From positions 19,362,001 through 19,426,000 of the forward strand of contig OX467086.1 of the NCBI GenBank assembly GCA_950106755.1: a DNA stretch of 64,000 nt, given 5' to 3'. A model generated the notes under the pieces. It made no database searches and was not told where the DNA came from. It saw nothing but the letters and a program-made list of their open reading frames with translations. Origin of the DNA: Climacium dendroides. Taxonomy: Eukaryota > Streptophyta > Bryopsida > Hypnales > Climaciaceae. Numbering within the stretch: the first letter of the stretch is position 1; each line of letters opens with the position of its first letter. The position numbers were made by a program, and so were the translations under genes. Below are positions 11,641-24,786 of this stretch, piece after piece.

Positions 11641-12568
11641 TAGTATTAGCAAGAAGAAGAATAATGCAATTCCTCTAGTCATAAGGTAGATCAATCCATT
11701 ACCACACAAATTTGATATCTAAGATTGAAGCACTCGTAGCTAATCATTTAAACAATTTTGTAACAAATCATGTGCAATATGAGGTGGTGGAAATTTTTCC
11801 CTTGTAGGAAGATAGGAAATATAAGGATAACAAAATTTTCAAGATTTTATTCCCAAAATTGAAATTACTATGAATTTTAGGAGTGAAAAAGTACACTTCA
11901 CCAATAGCCAATGTTTAGAATCTTCCAATTTGATCATTCAAGAACTACTTTCCCGCTCACTACTTCCTATTTTCGTATTCACTGTTTCCTATTTTCTTGT
12001 TCATTGCTTCCTATTTTCTTGTTCACTACTTCCTATTTTCTTGCTCACTTCTTTGGAACATGTGTCGTAATCTTATTAGTCCCAACCTTGTAAAAGACCC
12101 AAAAAACACATTCTAAGCTTTGGTTGAAAATTTGTTCCAACTTGGGTTGAAAATATTGCCCCCTACCGGTTGAATACTAGGTGTGGTTGACAATTGCTAT
12201 GTCAACCTTAGGTACTTTGGAGAAGCTATTTGTCAACTTCCATATTTTTTAGAGATTGAAAAGATTGAGAGAAGTCATGTGTAAAAATAATGAAGACATT
12301 TGAACAAGAAGTGAATTTTCTATGATTTTTCAAAGCTAAAATGTTAAAATGTGAATAGACCCTTTTTGAAGCATAGGTAGATGCTTGTTAAAGCATGGGC
12401 TAATGAGTTTATTCCCCAAGTGCATTGCCATTATGATAAAGAGTTACTAAGATTATGGTAATGGGTAGGCTACTAATACAAATGGAAGGGTTTTGTAGGT
12501 GGCAAAATTAGGTGGATGGTGGTATTGGATAGTTTTACCTTACTTGACTACATTGATAAAAGACTTAA
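11641..12568. other. repeat-derived spacer
   Basis: This region holds a degenerate tandem repeat (11955-12050) and an interspersed block at about 12205-12540 that recurs, diverged, at 54128-54440. The block shares 'aagaagtgaatttt', 'caaagctaaaatgtta', 'gaatagacccttnttgaagcat' and 'aaagcatgggcta'. The sequence around 12085-12150 recurs reverse-complemented near 47960-48045. No coding region is supported. Confidence 0.6.
11955..12050 (+). repeat. short tandem repeat, ~23 bp unit, four copies
   Basis: The unit is close to 'ttcctattttcttgttcac', repeated four times with a few substitutions (cactac, cactgt, cattgc and cactac at the joins). A single unit of the same type appears at 56340-56360 within a related dispersed block. 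Confidence 0.8.
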
Positions 12569-12818
12569 GAACATCTCCACCAGTAGACAGGGAAATGAAC
12601 ATAGTAAAGAGAACTTGGCGTGCCCTTGTTGCCTACAAGGCCACGCCTTTTAATTAGCTTCCCATCGAGGGGCCCACAACTTGGAGTGTGGTGAGTAAAG
12701 TTTGAAGAGGCCAATTACCAAAACCTTAACTAATTACATCCTAGTGGGACTCTCTATGGAGTTTAGCCGTACCAAACCATTCATTGGGACAATATTATAC
12801 ACCATAATGGAGATGCTT
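12569..12818. mobile_element. MITE with GAACATCTCCA-type ends
   Basis: The 250 bp segment starts GAACATCTCCACC and ends, reverse-complemented, AAGCATCTCCATTATGG; TTAA lies immediately outside both ends. The inner sequence has higher GC and no coding capacity. 'Agcatctcca' ends are common in plant MITEs of the hAT and PIF/Harbinger groups. A lone similar end (GAGCATCTCCATTCC) occurs near 20406 without a visible partner. Confidence 0.6.
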
Positions 12819-13022
12819 TTAATATACATTACTATTCACCTCCTTTTTTTGTTTTTAGAAATTAATTAGCACAATCTACTAGTAGTAATATATTAGCTTG
12901 CACTAATTTAAATTTAAAAATAGTGTGATTATGGTGAATTTGTGTAAAACATACATGAATACATAACATTGTGCACTAGTTGGTAGGTGTAGAGAAGACC
13001 CTATTGACAAAAATTCATATAT

Positions 13023-13946
13023 TTAACCCCTAAAATCCCAAGGCCTTTTCCATCAAAAAACACTCACAATTACTATTTCTATAGCAAATAGAAAAGAAAA
13101 AGTTTAAATGTTTTTTCATACCTAACCATGGAATCTTGTACTAGACTAGTGTAAAAATGTGTGGAAGAAATTTTAGAAACTTTGATTGTGTAAATAGCAA
13201 GATATTTGCATTTAAAGTGAAGGAAACAAGTTTTTTTGTACCTTGTTTGACTATACTTTTTGGCTTTGAACCTTCTTAACTTAAATTTTTTTCTCTTTTG
13301 ATTTTGAATTTTGAATTTGATATAATGAAGAAATGAATTGAGAGCCTAGGAAAAAAATTCAAAAAAAACATAGTTAGTTTTCACTCATTAAAAAATTGTT
13401 AATGAGTAAAGGTTCAAGATTGAAGGAAAAAATAATTGGTAATAGCTCTAAGATGGAATTGAAATACATTAATTTCAATAGTGATATTGTTCTTGTAAGA
13501 GATCTTAACCTTGTGATTGTGATTTTTTTTTTAATTGTAAAAATTGCGTCTAAAATTAAAGCCATTGAGTTATTTTTCAAAAAGATGCTCTAATTGCTTG
13601 ATAAATAAGATTGTACATAACTTTTGCATAACAAATCCAAATGGAATGAATAAAAGATTTCTACCTATGTAGATAAAAATACAATCTATACAAAGCAAAT
13701 TTTTTAATTTTTAATTTTAATATTTTTAGAGGGTTTTTTCTACCAATTGAACTAAAGGTTGGGCTATTTGTGGCATAAATTTTTCTCTTGGACACTCATT
13801 GAAATAAAAATTATATTTTTAGAAATCTAATGTATTTTTCTATCTTCACAAAAAATACTAAAAAAAACACAACAAATATTGAGATTGTAGGAATGTGCCT
13901 AAAATCCATTTTGTCCCTCAAGGTGGCAATGGGACTCCAAGGTTAA
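13023..13946. mobile_element. TTAA-flanked element, subfamily A, copy 1
   Basis: It begins TTAACCCCTAAAATCCCAAGG and ends in a degenerate GGGACTCCAAGGTTAA. The interior matches the neighbouring copy at 14053-14979 in order: 'ctatttctatagcaaa', 'aaccatggaatcttgtac', 'attgcaagatatttgcattt', then 'aagattgaaggaaaaa' and 'attgtacataactttt'. No open frame of note. TTAA at both ends next to CCC-starting inverted repeats is the piggyBac signature, and the lack of a transposase makes it non-autonomous. Confidence 0.75.
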
Positions 13947-14052
13947 GCCCTAAATGCCTCAAGGCACAATATTTTGGTGGAAACTAAACTTTAAAGCTAA
14001 ATAGAATTTTACCAAATTCTTTTTAGTATTTCATTTTTTAGTTGAATACCCT

Positions 14053-14979
14053 TTAACCCCTAAAGCCCTAAGGGTGTTTTCTGTCAAAAACCACTTAGAA
14101 CTACTATTTTTGTTGCGTTCAACTAAGAAAACCAAGAAATATGTTTTTTCAAAATCCAACCATAGGATCTTGTACTTAACTTGTTTGAAAATAAGTGGTA
14201 AATATTTCATCAAATTTGACTACATAGATTGCAAGATATTTGTATCCAAAGTGAAAAAAACAAGTTCTGCTGCAACTTGCTTGACTAATTTTTTGGCTTT
14301 GAATCTTTTTAACTAAAATTTTTGCACTATTAATTTTGATTTTCTAAGTTTTTATATTGAATAGTTGAGTTGAGAATCTAAGAAAAAAATTTAACAAAAA
14401 AACACTTAATTTTCAATTTTTCACTCATTAAAAAATTATTAAGTAGAAATAGGTTAAAAGATTGAAGGAAAAACTAAATCATTAATAGCTTTAAGATGGA
14501 ATTAACATACAATAATCCCAAAGGTGAGATTTTTCTAGAAAGAAAACCTAACCTTGTCTAAATTTTTTTTTAAATTGTAAAACATGCATTCATAAATGAA
14601 TCCTATAAGTTATTTTTTCAAGAAGATGCTTACATTGCCCCAAAAACTAAGATTGTCCATAACTTTCTCATAACTAGTCCAAATGGAATGAATCAAAGCT
14701 TCAAATGTAGACAAAAATATAAGATTTTAGGAAATTTTATTTATTTATTTAGACTTTTTCTGATTTTTTGTGCTACCCGTTGGCTTTTGCTTTTGGCTTA
14801 TTGTGCCATAACTTTTTCTCTTGGGCACCAATTGAAACAAAAATTATATATTCACAAAGCTCTTGGCAAACTCCACAACCTCAAAAAATCTCAAAAACAT
14901 TCACTACAAATTGAAACAATAGGAACCTACCTGAACCCAAATTGTCCCTTGAAGGGACAAACAGTCCTTTAGGGGTTAA
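14053..14979. mobile_element. TTAA-flanked element, subfamily A, copy 2
   Basis: This is the clearest subfamily A copy. The left end is TTAACCCCTAAAGCCCTAAG and the right end, reverse-complemented, is TTAACCCCTAAAGGACTGT. TTAA is therefore present on both sides of a ~12 bp terminal inverted repeat CCCCTAAAGSVC. Length is 927 bp. Just inside the right end is a second small palindrome, 'gtcccttgaagggac'. No transposase is encoded. Confidence 0.82.
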
Positions 14980-16791
14980 AGTCTATTCCAATTACCAAAA
15001 GTCCAATTGTGGATGCGTAGGTTACAACCTTTGCCATGGCAGCCAATTCTTTTTTGACCAACCATCCATTTTCGCTAGTTAGATTGCCATGTTTGTAGTT
15101 TAGATGACAACTTAGAGCAAGAACACTACAAATGTAAGCACACAATGATCACAAGATGTACATTGAAAGCCACAATTGAAGCATTATCAATTCTATAATC
15201 ACCCTATAGTTGGAAATATAGTGACTTATTTAATAAGAGTAGGTTGAACAAAATCTTCACAAAAAAAAAATCATAATAATTCTATTTTTGAAGAAAAAAT
15301 TGTAAAAAAAATATAAAATCCTTCTAAAATCTATTTCTCTACATGTGAAAAATTTTCCCTTCACCATATCCATACTAAATTGGTTAAGTGATTGGAAAGG
15401 GTCCGCTACCTTGGGAGTTACAAGACTATTTGCTTTCAAGAGATGAGGCGGCTAAGTTACTCATGACTCACACAAGGTATAATTCCTTTCATTTTGTGCT
15501 TATCTTTGTACGCTCTTCTACAGCATCTTGCCGTGGGCACCACGATCGTTGTTGATCCACTGGCATGTAAGATATTTCAGTGTAGCGTGAATGAAGCCGG
15601 TGTGTTCGACTGACTACGTTAGCTTCGCTGGGGGCGAGTGCTACATTTCTCAATTGCTTTCACGCAAACTATGACTGAAATGCTTAAGCATATTGAGTAC
15701 TGAGTGTGAGTCACTGAAAGAAAAAAAAAAGAGGGTATCATAATCGGTTGTTGACTTTTCAAAGCTAACGTGACACTGTCCAATTAGCAACTCGTCACCA
15801 TTGCTGTTCCAAGTTGTAACTTGTAATCTTCTTTCCTTTCAACTTGCTTCAAGAAGGCATGATCAAAGGTTGCGGTTTAAAAATGTACAACCAGTTCTAT
15901 ATGTTAAATAACCTGCTTGCTGCTAACTAGCGCGGCTCATCCAATGCATAGCAGTGGCAACCGTATGATCAAAGGTTGCGGTTTAAAAATGTACAACCAG
16001 TTCTATATGTTAAATAACCTGTTTGTTGCTAACTAGCGCGGCTCATCCAATGCATAGCAGTGGCAACCGTAGCTGCTATCTGTGCATTCTCCACAAGGTC
16101 GGCTGTCGGCAAGTGTGGCGAAGTTTGCTAGTGAAGCACTTCCTGACTCGGCGGGTGCAACTGACTGACTGTGCACGGGAAGCTATTGACTGTCGTCGGG
16201 CTAGTGACAGTCTGGGCAAGAGTCGGGACAAGGGACTGTCAGCTGTGACCCATGTTAGCTGCATCAACTAATGGAAAGCGAGGTCAGTCAGTTCTAGAAG
16301 CACTGTTCTTCAAGCGACTTTGGGGGAAGGTAAACTCCTTGAAACAATTTTCAGAAATTCTCTTAGGAAGATAAATGGAATTGGCATCTAACCCAAGTTA
16401 TTCCGTGTTTTTTGGGCCTACGCAGAATTAGTTACGAATTTTTGAAGTTGAAATGTAGTTTTCACTAAAAGTAACCATGTCCTGAAATGCACATAAGGTA
16501 AACTAACCCATTTCAAACCAAGTTGTAGCAAGTCCATTGTGGGGAAAATTATGTTAGTGGTGTATATTCAAGGTCTGAAATGTATAACACTAATATAATT
16601 AGCTCACAATGGGCTTGGTCTCATTTGTTTTGGAATGGGGTGGTTTGTCCTACTTTTTTGGTACATTGAAGAAAACAAAATGTATGTCTATATTAGAAGT
16701 CACTTTTAGAGCATGGTTGCTTTTAGGAAACAACATATGCAAATACCTTTAGTTTTATGTATCTTTTAACTCTAGAAAGACACAATGAACA
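14980..16791. other. spacer with a tandem duplication and an R1 repeat copy
   Basis: From about 15480 to 16300 the GC rises and open frames of 60-80 codons occur, but they overlap the 106 bp duplication or lack any motif. From about 16320 to 16500 is a copy of dispersed repeat R1 ('ggaattggcatctaaccc'). No gene is supported. Confidence 0.5.
15859..16070 (+). repeat. 106 bp tandem duplication
   Basis: Two head-to-tail copies start at 15859 and 15965 with 'atgatcaaaggttgcgg' and end with 'gcagtggcaaccgt'. They differ at only about two positions ('ctgcttgctgc' versus 'ctgtttgttgc'), so the duplication is recent. No function apparent. Confidence 0.92.
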
Positions 16792-16994
16792 TTAACCCCT
16801 AAAAAACCATTGTCCCTTTCAGTAGATACCTACAGTCTCAATTTTTGTCCTAATTTTTTATTTTTTGAAGATAGAAAAAATGATTATCTTTGTGGGAATA
16901 TAATATTTTTTTCAATTGGTACCTGAGAACAAAATTTATGTCCAAATAAGCTCAAAACAAGGGAGGAGGGCAACAAAAAAAATTCAAGAATTTG

Positions 16995-17031
<37 letters not shown>

Positions 17032-18745
17032 CCTAATACATAGAAAGCTTTGGTTCATTCCATTTGAATTTTTTATTAGAAAGTTATAGACAATCTTGTT
17101 TTTCAAGCAATTACAATATCTTCTTGAGAAAATAACTTATAGAATTCATTTCTATATGCAATTTTTACAATTTTTCAAAAAAAGTATTCCACATGGTTTA
17201 GTTTGCTTACTCAAACAATCTTACAATTGGGATTAGTGCATTTTAATTCCATCTTAGAGGTATTAATAATTTAGATTTTCTTCTATCTTTTACCTACTTC
17301 TACTTAACAAATTTTTAACCCTAAAGGACCAAAGCCTTTTTCTACCAAAATACACTCAATTCTGCCATTTCTATAGCAAAGAGTAAAAAATTGGAAATTC
17401 TTTTTCTCATTTAACCATAGGATCTTACACCTTATTATTATGAGAGTGTGGAAAAAATTTCAAAAATTTTGACCTCACTGATTGCAAGATATCCACATTT
17501 AAAGTGAAAAAAATAAGTTTTTCAACACATTGAGGGAGATTTTTTGACTTTGAACCTTCTTAACTTAAAATTTTTGCACCACAAAGTTTTGAACTTTAAA
17601 TCTCAATAGTAGAGAATTGAGTTGAGAGTCTAGGAAAAAAAATCAAAAAAATTTAGTTTTCTTTCTTAAAAAAATTGTTCAATAGAAGTAGGTATAAGAT
17701 AGAAGGAAAATTTAAGTTATTAATATCTCTAAAATGGAATTAAAGGACACTAATCCCAATGGTGAGATTGTTCTAGGAAGAAAATTAAACCATGTAGAAT
17801 TTCTTTTTTTTAAATTGTAAAAATTGTATTCAGAAAGGAATCCTACAAATTATTTTTTCAAAAAGATACTCTAATTGCCCAAAAAACAAGATTGTCCATA
17901 ACTTTCTCATAACAAATCTTAATGGAATGAATCAAAACTTTCCATGTATAGGGTCTTGTAGTACATTGGTTTTAAAAGATATTTCAGAAATTTCTACTAT
18001 GCAAATTGTAAGATATTACTGTATTAGCATTTGAAGTGACAAAAATCACTTTTTTGGCCCTACCAAAACAAAGCATATGTACTTCACAAGATCACATTTG
18101 TATAAAAAAATATTCATGTTGGTGATACTTCTTTGGGTTCATTCTTCAAGGGAAATTGGCTACATCCTTGAAAAGTTTCAAATAATTTGGAATCATACAA
18201 CATATAGGAAAAAATAGTAAGTAGAAATAAATAGAAAATGATTCAAAATATTAAATTAATAAGAATTTAATTATGGAATTAAAAAATTCAATCCCAATGG
18301 TTGTAATGTTACAATAAAAAAATTTCATTCTATCATTTTTTTTAAATATTAAAAATTGAGTTAAATGAAGGATTATAAAGTTTATTTTAGAGTAGAGGAT
18401 GCATAATTCCTCGCAAACTAAAACTCTTCAAAACTTTCATCTCATTAATCAAAATGGAATGATTCAAAGCTTTGCATATATATAAATCTAAAAACCAATT
18501 TCAAATTTTTATTTTTTTGAAAAGTGATTTAAAAAAAAAATGGTTGCCTAGGTTGCTTGTTGAACATTGAAAATTATGTATTGTACAATAACTTTTTAAC
18601 CATGTGGTCAAAAGTTATGAAAATTGTTGGACTTTAATTCCTCAAGCACATGTTGTGTAAAAATTTCAAAGAAAAAAAATAAAAATTTCATTCGTAGTGA
18701 GCTACCCAAAATTGATATGATGCAATTTGGTCCTTTAGGGGTTAA
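16792..18745. mobile_element. composite of TTAA-flanked elements (subfamilies A and B)
   Basis: The outer left boundary is TTAACCCCTAAAAAACCATTG and the outer right boundary is GGTCCTTTAGGGGTTAA. An internal end, TTAACCCTAAAGGACCAAAG, lies at 17315. The left 0.5 kb is a reversed subfamily A half, 17315-17945 is a forward A half, and 17945-18745 is subfamily B 3' sequence. This looks like nested insertion or template switching between related copies rather than one intact element. Confidence 0.7.
16998..17028 (+). repeat. (TA)n microsatellite
   Basis: An uninterrupted run of about 15 TA dinucleotides lies inside the composite element. A shorter run occurs at 42044-42058. Confidence 0.95.
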
Positions 18746-20662
18746 TATATACCTATGTAGTAGAAACAATTTTAGAATTTCTTCTAAAACAAGGGTTTAA
18801 AAATGAAACCCTTCAAAACTATTGTATACGGTATCCAAATGTCACATTTTTTGGTACGTTGTAACCTCTTTTCACTTGCCAACAAAAAATTGTGAAATTT
18901 TGACCAATTTAATAATAGTAATTAGGCACAATAGCAAAAAGTGGTGTTTGGAGGATTGTCCAAATTAAGTGCAATTGCTATAATGGGACATCTTGAATTT
19001 AGTGAAGAGGTGGTGATGTTAACCCTTAACAAGACAAATTGGTGACAGTGAAAATCATCCATTTTGATATAGTGTGATTCATTGGTTTTAAAAAATCCAA
19101 AAGTATTCATTAGAAGTCAAATTATTATAGAAGACCTCCCCTTTTATTCAAAATTTGGGAGATGAATAGTTGTACTTTATCCCATATAGAAGGATTCTTT
19201 CTCATTCATCAACGAAAAAACTACCACCACATCATTTATGGATTAATGAGATAAAAAGTTGCCCCAACGCATTAAGTTACTGAGAACCCTAATTAGTGTG
19301 ATTTGTTTGTTTTCCTATTCACGGTGGCATAGTTGCAACTCCTACAGTTTGTAGTAGAAGTGCTACCATAAATCAATTGATCTTGCAATTCTGAATATAA
19401 AGTAGTTGTCTGCTCTTAAAGTAACATTTTAAGAACTAATTATAGTTTAAAGGAAGCTAAATTCCTTGAAATGTTCAATTTTAAGTAAATTTTTGTATGA
19501 AGGCAAATGGAATTGACATCCAACCCAAGTCATTTCATGTTTTTGGAACCTTCATAGAATTAATTACAAATTTTTGAAGTCAAAACACATTGGTTACCAA
19601 AAGTAACTAGAATTTGAAATGTATAATGTTGGTACATTGAAGAAAGAAAAATGTACCTTTGAGTTAGTAGTAGCTTTTAGAACAAGGTTGTTTTGAGCAT
19701 CCTACCTTAGAATTTGACAAAGAAATTTAGCATGATTGTATTGATCAAGGAGTGCAGAGCAACTTGGAGGCTATAGCAAGTGTTGTCAATCTATTGCGCA
19801 AGGACCTTAGAGTAATGCCCTTACAAAGATAATTAGGAACATGACATTTGAAATGGGATATGTTTCTATTGCAAACTTTGCACATACCTATCCTAGCTTT
19901 TTGTTGGTGCTTTTACATTGATTTGACCTAATAGAACTTGTGACACTCATTTACCAAAGTCACATTATTTTAAATTAGTGAAGCTTCAAATAATATTGTA
20001 TAATATAAATTTTCAAAATATAAAATTTTGTAGTAATCACTATATTTTAGGTTACACTCTATCCATAGTTGATTGCAAGAACCACTTGTACTATTTTTTT
20101 GTCCATTGGCCTAAAGCTTATTTTGCTTCTTCAAAAAAAAAATACATTCAAACTTGTAGGCTCTTGCTCATGGGCTAGCTCTTTAGCATCCTCATTGTAG
20201 TTTGGTGCCAAACAATGTCTCTTCTTATTAGTGCATTCTAACTAAGATATGCATATCCAAAATATCCTTTATTCAATTTATTTACTATTACTTTATTAAT
20301 AAATAAGTACTATGTGAGTCCAAAAATCTCAAATAAGCATAGACATAGTATGCAATTAAATTGTTGACTTAATCAAGGAAAAAACAATTTGGGGAATGCT
20401 TTTAAGAGCATCTCCATTCCAATATATGACTAAGGTTTGATACATAGCCAATTTAAATTAAAAGTGCTCTAGATTTCTTTAAATACTCTCTAAGCACTCT
20501 ATTTTATTATGCCAAGGATGGACACCAAGTCAATATAAGTTTAGCTGGTTTTTTCCTACAATTTCATTTATAATTGGATATAAAATATGATTGAATTTAC
20601 TATTTATGGAATATATATTTGTGTATAATGGTCAAAGATAAGAAATTATAAGGCTTGCCAAA
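18746..20662. other. spacer with dispersed repeat copies
   Basis: A block at about 18820-18960 ('ggtatccaaatg', 'cctcttttcacttgccaac', 'tttaataatagtaa') recurs at 43555-43690 and 50035-50165 (family R2). A block at 19020-19160 recurs at 37715-37860. R1 recurs at 19450-19580. No coding region is supported. Confidence 0.6.
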
Positions 20663-21243
20663 TACTCCCTCTATCAATACTAGTCTCTTTAGGTTTTTCA
20701 TTTATTCTAAGTTACTTGTCCCTAAGTCCATTAATGTATTTAAACTTGATTTTAGGGATGAACATGATTCCATTTGGTTTTGATGCTCACTAATGAAATG
20801 AAGGAAAAAATGTAGTTTATTGTCCACTTTATAGATTTAATTTTTTTTAAACTAAATTCTTGTAGCAATTTGAAGTTGATTGGATTAAAGTCCAAAAGAC
20901 ATTTAACTTTTCTTGAATTTCTTGAATTCCAAATTGTTCTTATGCACATCTAAACACATACATAGGGCAAGGTAGTGTACACTTGCACATAAGGTCTTCC
21001 TTCTCCATAAAGTCTTTATTTATTTATGTGTAGCATTTTATATCTACTGCAACCTCCTACTTTTGATCTTTCCTTGATTGCAATTAATAGCCACGTTCAC
21101 TTCTTTTACACTTATTAATAAGAGGACAGATTATACATTCACTATAGATTCATTTAATTGTAGCATGCATTAAAAATCATTGCCAAATCCTCAATACTTT
21201 CATTACCACAATAAAGGATTAGCATTATGGGATGGAGGAAGTA
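20663..21243. mobile_element. Stowaway-type MITE
   Basis: The 581 bp segment begins TACTCCCTCTATCAATACTA and, read in reverse from the right, begins TACTTCCTCCATCCCATAAT. TA lies at both outer edges. The CTCCCTCYRTCC terminus and TA target site are the hallmark of plant Stowaway elements, non-autonomous relatives of Tc1/mariner. The interior is AT-rich and non-coding; the length is at the upper end for the group. Confidence 0.82.
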
Positions 21244-24200
21244 TAGATATGAAATTCTAGCAAGGTGATTGGGCCGTGTTAGGGGTGGTAATGTCCTAAA
21301 CTTTATAGGAAAACACCCCTAAAAAATTGTAGTCTGGAGTAAAGTTTATGTCTAAGAGGAAGTTCCCCACCATTGACTTTTTGTTAGGAACTCTTCCTAC
21401 CAATGTTTTTTTTTATCATTTTGGTGAAGAAGCCAACTATTTCTTCAATACTCATGTGATACTTGAGTGATACTTGATGATACCTAAATCAAAACTAGGT
21501 GATACCTAAATATAATTTGTCTATTTATCTTGAAATACAACAATAAATTAATTGGCAATTTTGACCCCACTAAATGAAGAATTCTTCTAATAGGAATGGA
21601 GATCGGATTATCTGAACCAAGTGTCCTCCAAGTTCTTGTTCCTTTTTGTAGCTTCTTTGTGATTTTTTCTTTGTCTGTGCTCATTTATCTTCATTGTCCA
21701 ACCTTTGGCTTGGCTGTTTTACATGGTGACTTTTTTTTTAACGCAATGGTTCTTCCATTTGTTAAAATGAAAGATAAAAAAACGAAGAATTCCTTTCCAA
21801 ATAATAGCCAACGTATTTTGGCTGTAGTGAGTTAAATAGCAAAAGATCGCACCTAAGAAAAAGCACTGCTAGCACCGCCCTGCCCAGGCAGCACCGGTCG
21901 AGCAAGGCCAGCTTTTAAGAGAGAAGGATCCGAGGACTGATTGCACAGGAAATTCGGTCAGCTTTTTGTCAACCGCTCAATCAATCCGTGTCTTCGATGT
22001 GTGCAAGCACCGCTAGCTTCGTCATGCATGGAGTCCCGGTACCTTACCCCTTACGGAACTTAATTAAGGATCACGATGAAACGTACTACTGTAGCTTTAA
22101 CGTTACAATGGGAGCGAGCTCGGAAGCACTTCCAGCAATTTGATACACAGCTGTGCACAGCTTGTGCATTATGGCTGATGGATACATGCTGACAGAGCAT
22201 CTGAGAAAAAGCAGGAGGTAGAGATGGTGCATTTTCCAACTCTGGGTTGCTTCCGTCTACTGAAAATCTACAAGATCATAATCAGTGATTTGTCACCAAT
22301 AGCCGTAAGTCTTTACATTGGCATAATACTGCAAAAGTAGCGCCAACTCGAGATGCCCATATCGGTTTTGAGACACTCGTCTGAAATCCCACGTCTACAC
22401 CAGCTCTAGGCTTTAGGGTGAGTTTTTAGTTGCCGCAACTAAAACCCATCTGAGGAGTAAAAATTTAAGTTGTAAACTTGAGCACTTGAACATCATATAC
22501 ATTGGGCACACTGAAATTGGCCAATTTAACATATATAAGAGGTTTACTAATACCAGTTGAACAATTTTTCAGCGTTTCAGATGCTAAATCAGTATAGATG
22601 TTGCTATCTCACGTCCATGTTGATTATTGCAGGTGTATCTCAGGAGAAATCCGGTATGGAAATAGGATAAAAATCCTTTTGTGTTCGAATTTCATTCCTG
22701 GTGTATCCTGGCGTATCTTATTCTAGCATCACTGGACATTGACTACGGAATTCTTCTATAAATTCCATAGATGGACATTTTGGATTTCTCCTGTGTATCA
22801 AACTTACATAACTCTGATGCAGTGTCGATGCATATTCAGAGTTTGTCTCTACTATTTGCCGGTTCAGTTCATGTTAATGAATTTCCAGGTTCGGATTTGA
22901 CCGTTTGAGCTAGTGAGTCCACTGAATCTAGTGTTTTCCAGCTAACTTCAGACGCAAACATAGCAGCACGGTCTCCACACTAACCGTTACTAATTAAGTT
23001 GTGGAGCAGCTTGAATGCAAGTGCATGCGGCTCTTGGGAGTGAAGATGGAGCTAGCTGACAAGAGAAGGAGCTTGCTAAGTTGACCATATGCCACTGACA
23101 AGAAAACGCTTCTACCGCTCAAAGTGCGGACAGGTGGATTTGGGAATCTCAGGGAAAGCGGGTCCTGGCAGAACATACGCAAGGATTTAAGCTTATTATG
23201 CCATTGTTATTTTAATCTGGAGTTTGCAAACTTTGAATGTGCTTAAAAATATTCGGATCGACATGGATCGTTGCAAGAGCTTTGCATGATGAATGAAGAA
23301 TTAATCAATCCTTGTACAGAGGATAGTAATGCACTCAGATGGGCGCTTGTCGACAGGTGGGATGGAGTCTTTTTGCAAAAGGGACGTTAATAACGGGAAG
23401 TTTTGAAGTCTGTCATTAAAATCAATGGACCTAACTAAGATTCTTGCTTCCCCAATGAGCAAGTGAGCTTAGGGTCAATTTCGGGTACACATACAATCAA
23501 CTCGTTGAAAATTCATATCCTACTTGAGGTTTAAATTTGACATGAATTAAGTAGCTTTTGTTTAAAAGTATTATATGTCACCTTGAAATTGGTTGAGTGT
23601 GATATGACCTTTCAATATCTAGTAAGAGTGAAAATTCAATTTTGACACTTCTTTGCTGAAATTGGCCCACTTGCATAGTAGTTTCTTCATATGGTATTCT
23701 AAAAACAACATATTGAAGAAAAGAAAGAATCTTTTTGATTGCCAAGAAAATCTAAGGTATTTTGATAATAAGAAGCATGCTTATTTGCATGATTTAGATG
23801 TAGTTACTTCAACATGCTTTAGTGATTATGAGAAATCCTCCTCCTTTGCTATAGGTAGACACTTGGAAAAGAATAAACTCTAATATTTAGTAGATAGAGA
23901 TTGATGGCATGTTTTATTCTTTTCTTTCCTCTTAATGGAATTCTTTTGATTATGTAAAGAAAAAGGAAAAAAGAACCTAGAAGAGGCTAATCCCCATCTC
24001 ATTTATCAAAATAGGAAAATTTCCAATTCAATTATTAAGAGTCTAGATGGTATAAAAGTAAAGCAATTTTAATATTTGCATTCAATGAATCTTTGGATAG
24101 TAGCATCTTAAATCAACAATACAAGTATTTTAGTGTCTTCGTGTTGTCACATAGTGAAATTTTTGTTCAAATAGATTAGCAAATTGTAGTGAAAGATGTT

Positions 24201-24672
24201 GTATATAGAATTAGAATGTTTTGCTATTCAAAGAACATGTTATAAATATTCAAAAGCAACATGTTATATGTCCTTAAACTAAAAAGAAAATAACATATTT
24301 AGATTATTAAAGCAACAAAGAATGATGTATGAATAAAAGAACCCTTAATTAGTCACTTTAAAAAGTCTACTCAAATTTTAAACTAGGAGACTTTGACCAG
24401 CTAATTAAGCTAGCTACTGCAATACTATGGTATTACCGACCGACGACATCTCCTGCAAGGAATCTAGCTAGGAATGTTGCAAGAGTTACGGACTTATAGT
24501 CTTATCGATCTTAGAACTTGAGTTACAGTAGTAGAAAGTATAGACACATGAGAACATGTATACTAGATGAAACATGTAGATTTGATTTGCTTACTATTGG
24601 ACAAAAATAGGAATTCATCTTAGGTACTTGTCACCTCAAGGTGCTACTACCTTAGGTGAATGCAGATCAACA
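21244..24672. other. spacer, partly single-copy, no supported gene
   Basis: 21840-23500 has higher GC and no visible relation to other parts of the window. Its open frames (60-79 codons) lack motifs and splice partners. 23500-24640 is AT-rich. This could hold distal regulatory DNA or an unrecognised non-coding transcript. Confidence 0.45.
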
Positions 24673-24786
24673 CTCAGCATCACTTGCATTGTGAAGGAGC
24701 TTCAGAAGACCTTAAATTTAGCTCACATTTCAAAAATTGAGCTTTCATACTTCATGTGCCCAATTACTACATTCGCTTCGTGGTGC
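24673..24786 (+). repeat. chimeric 114 bp segment carrying a GLOX exon 2 fragment, copy 1
   Basis: The first 85 bp ('catcacttgcattgtg', 'gctcacatttcaaaaattg', 'agctttcatacttca') are unrelated to the oxidase. The last ~29 bp ('cccaattactacatt' to 'tggtgca') are oxidase exon 2. The whole chimera recurs at 26487-26600, so the junction was copied as a unit after it formed. Confidence 0.8.
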
